Below are positions 61,375 to 64,000 of a stretch of DNA of 64,000 nucleotides, piece by piece; positions within the stretch are counted from its first letter, which is position 1, and every line of letters begins with the position of its first letter. Below the pieces are notes generated by a model that searched no databases, had not been told where the DNA came from, and saw only the letters and a list, made by a program, of their open reading frames with translations. The stretch is taken from positions 16,193 to 80,192 of the forward strand of contig NZ_JAAGUY010000027.1 in the NCBI RefSeq assembly GCF_010868145.1. The letters run 5' to 3'. A program made the position numbers and the translations under genes. This stretch comes from Nocardia cyriacigeorgica. GTDB lineage: Bacteria > Actinomycetota > Actinomycetes > Mycobacteriales > Mycobacteriaceae.

Positions 61375-62982
61375 GTGACCGACACCGAATCCGCAGGCAC
61401 GACGAAACGAACGACAACGCGTAAGAAGGTCTCCGCCGCTGCCGCGGTGATCGAGGTGCGTAATCCGGCCACCGGCGAGGTCGTCGGCACGGTGCCCGAC
61501 GTCTCGGCCGACGATGTGGCGGCCAAGGTCCGCGAACTGCGGCTGTACCAGCAGGAGTGGGAGGCCATCGGCCCCGAGGGCCGCAAGGAATGGTTGCTGA
61601 AACTGCAGGACTGGCTGATCGACAACACCGAACAGCTGGCCGACGTCCTGCAGTCCGAGACAAGCAAGCCCCGGGTGGATGCGCTCATCGACCCGGCCTT
61701 CTCGGTCGATCTGACCGGCTACTACGCCCGTCGCGCGGCGAAGTTCCTCGCCGATGAGAACCCGTCCCCGCACAGCCCGCTGGCCCGGGTCAAGAAGCTG
61801 TCGATCGCCTTCAAGCCGTATCCGGTCGTCGGGGTCATCACGCCGTGGAACTTCCCGCTGGCCATGCCGGTGATCGATGTGATTCCGGCGCTTGCCGCCG
61901 GTGCCGCGGTGATCCTCAAGCCATCGGAGGTGACACCGCTGTCGGCACTCGAGCTGGCGCGCGGCTGGGCCGAGATCGGTGCACCGCCGGTATTCGCGGT
62001 GGTCACCGGCGCCGGGGCGACCGGCGCCGCGGTGGTGGACAACGCCGATTACATCCAGTTCACCGGTTCCACCCTCACCGGTCGCAAGATCGCCGCCGCC
62101 TGCGTCGAGCGGATGATCCCCTACAGCCTGGAACTCGGCGGCAAGGATCCGGCGATCGTGCTGGCCGACGCCGATATCGATCGGGCCGCGAACGGCATCG
62201 CCTTCGGCGGCATGTTCAACGCCGGGCAGGTCTGCATCTCGGTGGAGCGGGTCTACGTGGAAGCGCCGGTCTACGACGAGTTCGTCGCCAAACTGACCGC
62301 GAATGTCGCGGCCCTGCGCCAGGGTCTCGACGACCGCACCCCGAACCACGACGTGGGCGCGCTGGCCAACGAGAACCAGGTGAAGATCGTGCAGCGGCAC
62401 GTCGACGAGGCCGTCGCGGCCGGTGCGAAGGTGACCACCGGCGGTAAGCGCACCGGCGTCGGCACCTTCTTCGAGCCGACAGTGCTGGTGGACGTCGACC
62501 ACTCGATGTCGTGCGTCGCCGAGGAGACCTTCGGCCCGACCCTGCCGGTGATGAAGGTCGCCGATGAGGCCGAGGCGATCCGGCTGGCCAACGACTCCAT
62601 CTACGGCCTGTCGGCCTCGGTGTGGACCGGCGACAAGGACCGCGGCGAGCGGGTCGCGCGGCAGCTGTCGGCGGGCGCGGTGAACATCAACGACGTCTTC
62701 AGCAATATGTTCAGCTTCGCCCTGCCGATGGGCGGTTGGGGCAACTCCGGCGTCGGCGCCCGCTGGGGCGGCCCGAACGGGGTGCGCAAATACTGCCGGG
62801 CACAGGCGATCACCAAGCCGATCCTGCCCACGCAGGAAAAGGAACTGATCTGGTTCCCGTACGAAGTACCCAAGATCCTGTTCGCGCTCGGCGCGATGCG
62901 GGCGGCGGGTGCCCGCGGTCTGCGCCGGCTCGATGTAGCGGCCCTGCTGCGACTCAAGGGCAATGCGAAAGGTGAGAAGTAA
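61375..62982 (+). CDS. NAD(P)-dependent aldehyde dehydrogenase
   Basis: 535 residues. ALDH fold with PWNFPLAMPVIDVIPALAAG (cofactor site), catalytic Glu in LELGGKDPAIV and catalytic Cys in NAGQVCISVERVYV. N-terminal 25 residues are Thr/Lys-rich and a C-terminal extension of about 60 residues follows the core. GTG 61375 has GGGAG 9 nt upstream; the GTG at 61360 precedes that site. The SDR gene starts at the next base after its stop. The substrate is unknown; a long-chain or terpenoid-derived aldehyde would suit the SDR partner. Confidence 0.9.
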   Translation: MTDTESAGTTKRTTTRKKVSAAAAVIEVRNPATGEVVGTVPDVSADDVAAKVRELRLYQQEWEAIGPEGRKEWLLKLQDWLIDNTEQLADVLQSETSKPRVDALIDPAFSVDLTGYYARRAAKFLADENPSPHSPLARVKKLSIAFKPYPVVGVITPWNFPLAMPVIDVIPALAAGAAVILKPSEVTPLSALELARGWAEIGAPPVFAVVTGAGATGAAVVDNADYIQFTGSTLTGRKIAAACVERMIPYSLELGGKDPAIVLADADIDRAANGIAFGGMFNAGQVCISVERVYVEAPVYDEFVAKLTANVAALRQGLDDRTPNHDVGALANENQVKIVQRHVDEAVAAGAKVTTGGKRTGVGTFFEPTVLVDVDHSMSCVAEETFGPTLPVMKVADEAEAIRLANDSIYGLSASVWTGDKDRGERVARQLSAGAVNINDVFSNMFSFALPMGGWGNSGVGARWGGPNGVRKYCRAQAITKPILPTQEKELIWFPYEVPKILFALGAMRAAGARGLRRLDVAALLRLKGNAKGEK

Positions 62983-63816
62983 ATGGCAGACGCGATGAAG
63001 ATTCGCGGCAAGGTCGTCGTCATCACCGGCGGCGCGCGTGGCATCGGCTTGGCCACCGCGACGGCACTGCAGGCGCTCGGGGCGAAGATCGCCATCGGCG
63101 ATATCGATGAGACGACGGTCAAGGAGTCGGGCACCAGCCGCGATTTCGACGTGTACGGCCGCCTGGACGTCACCGACTCGAGTTCGTTCGAGGCCTTCCT
63201 CGACGAGGTCGAACGCACACTTGGTCCGATCGATGTGCTGATCAACAACGCGGGCATCATGCCGACCGGCAAGCTGGTCGACGAACCCGATCAGGTGACC
63301 CGCCGCATCCTCGACATCAATGTCTACGGCGTCATCCTCGGGTCGAAGCTGGCGTTGGCGCGGATGCTGCCGCGACGCAGCGGGCACGTCATCAATATCG
63401 CGTCACTGGCCGGTGAGACCCATATTCCCGGCCTGGCGACCTATAACGCCAGCAAGCACGCGGTGCTCGGATTCACCGACACCCTGCGCGAGGAGTATCG
63501 GGGCTCGGGCCTCAGCTTCTCGTCGGTACTGCCGACGCTGACCAATACTGAACTCGGTTCCGGTGTCAGCACGCCGAAGATCTTGCGTCCGGCCGAGCCG
63601 GAGGAGATCGCCGACGCGATCGTCGGTCTGATCGCAGCGCCGAAATCCAAGGTCCGGGTGACGGCCGTGGCGGGGGCCATCGCGCAGGTGGTCAATCTGC
63701 TGCCGGAGTCGTGGGCCGACGGGTTGGCACGGGCGCTGGGGTCGACCAACACCTTCCTCGACGATGTGAACACCGATCAGCGCAAGGCGTACGAGGAGCG
63801 CGCCAGGAACGCCTGA
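62983..63816 (+). CDS. Short-chain dehydrogenase/reductase
   Basis: 277 residues, classical SDR. The cofactor motif is ITGGARGIGLATATAL (TGxxxGxG), NNAG is at INNAGIMPTG, and the catalytic Tyr and Lys are in YNASKHAV with Ser in INIASLAGE. IGDID after the second strand suggests NAD preference. A C-terminal extension (AGAIAQVVNLLPESWADGLARALG) resembles mycobacterial SDRs. ATG immediately follows the ALDH stop (TAAATG), so the pair may oxidise an alcohol to an acid via the aldehyde. Confidence 0.9.
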   Translation: MADAMKIRGKVVVITGGARGIGLATATALQALGAKIAIGDIDETTVKESGTSRDFDVYGRLDVTDSSSFEAFLDEVERTLGPIDVLINNAGIMPTGKLVDEPDQVTRRILDINVYGVILGSKLALARMLPRRSGHVINIASLAGETHIPGLATYNASKHAVLGFTDTLREEYRGSGLSFSSVLPTLTNTELGSGVSTPKILRPAEPEEIADAIVGLIAAPKSKVRVTAVAGAIAQVVNLLPESWADGLARALGSTNTFLDDVNTDQRKAYEERARNA

Positions 63817-63835
63817 TCTGTGGCGCGGACTACCC

Positions 63836-63870
63836 GGCGCCGTGGCCGTCCCCGTGATGGTCGCGGCGCC
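63836..63870 (+). terminator. Terminator-like hairpin after the SDR gene
   Basis: GGCGCCGTGGCC pairs with GGTCGCGGCGCC, two mismatches, followed by GTTTCACG. It begins 19 nt after the SDR stop. The T-run is short. The rest of the window to 64000 shows no supported gene. Confidence 0.55.
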
Positions 63871-64000
63871 GTTTCACGTTCCCAGTTGTGGTGGTCATGA
63901 CGTTGCGCAAACCAGATTGTGACCAACATCACCAGACATCGGCGCCCCGTCGGATACCTGCCCGGACGCACGGCTGCACGGCCCGTATCCGACCCTCCCG

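Noticed and set aside
61318..63387. 689-codon minus-strand open frame opposite the aldehyde dehydrogenase and SDR
   Set aside because: Antisense shadow spanning two well-defined enzymes; composition is His/Arg/Asp-rich without domains, and it would overlap both genes completely.

Overview
High-GC actinobacterial chromosome segment, most likely Nocardia or a close mycolic-acid-containing relative (Rhodococcus is the main alternative). The evidence is gene content and order: KstR with the cholesterol side-chain genes, CarD, LpqE, RadA, MhuD (all three active-site residues present), ClpC1, Lsr2, and the coaX-panD-panC...folK-folB-folP-folE-ftsH run all follow the Mycobacterium tuberculosis order from about Rv3579c to Rv3610c. 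No rRNA, tRNA, CRISPR array, insertion sequence or prophage was seen.

Layout. 0-1.6 kb: fragment of an unidentified gene, a divergent TetR regulator with a palindromic operator, and a Phd/PIN toxin-antitoxin pair with its own inverted-repeat operator. 1.7-9.7 kb: minus-strand cholesterol side-chain operon fadE34-fadE28-fadE29-chsH2-chsH1-ltp2, facing kstR across a perfect KstR operator. 9.8-17.6 kb: a trehalose-phosphatase/GH15 fusion, a zinc ABC transporter (znuACB) with a putative Zur box, an acyl-CoA dehydrogenase and an enoyl-CoA hydratase. 17.6-28.5 kb: conserved block of a small membrane protein, rlmB, cysS, ispF, ispD and carD on the minus strand, then lpqE, radA, a membrane protein, carbonic anhydrase, mutY, a hydrolase and mhuD. 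disA, expected after radA, is missing.

28.5-38.3 kb: accessory stretch between two conserved blocks: cobalamin riboswitch with cbtB-cbtA, OsmC, an SRPBCC protein, an SMR exporter, azoreductase/TetR, an ABC exporter, a two-component system, and a MerR/imine-reductase-like pair. 38.3-44.2 kb: clpC1, a secreted lipase behind a KstR-type operator, a DUF1772 protein, an FHA-HTH protein and lsr2. 44.3-57.2 kb: lysS, rhodanese and cysteine dioxygenase behind a Cys-Cys leader peptide, then coaX, panD, panC and the folate genes up to ftsH. 57.5-64 kb: PH-like, DUF1266 and DUF2277 proteins, a PucR regulator, an aldehyde dehydrogenase and an SDR.

Most notable: a leaderless polycysteine leader with mutually exclusive hairpins before cysteine dioxygenase; a roughly 60-nt repeat that always sits just 3' of a gene in the same orientation; a KstR-type operator in front of a secreted lipase; and the missing disA. 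Most long antisense ORFs are GC-driven shadows of these genes.
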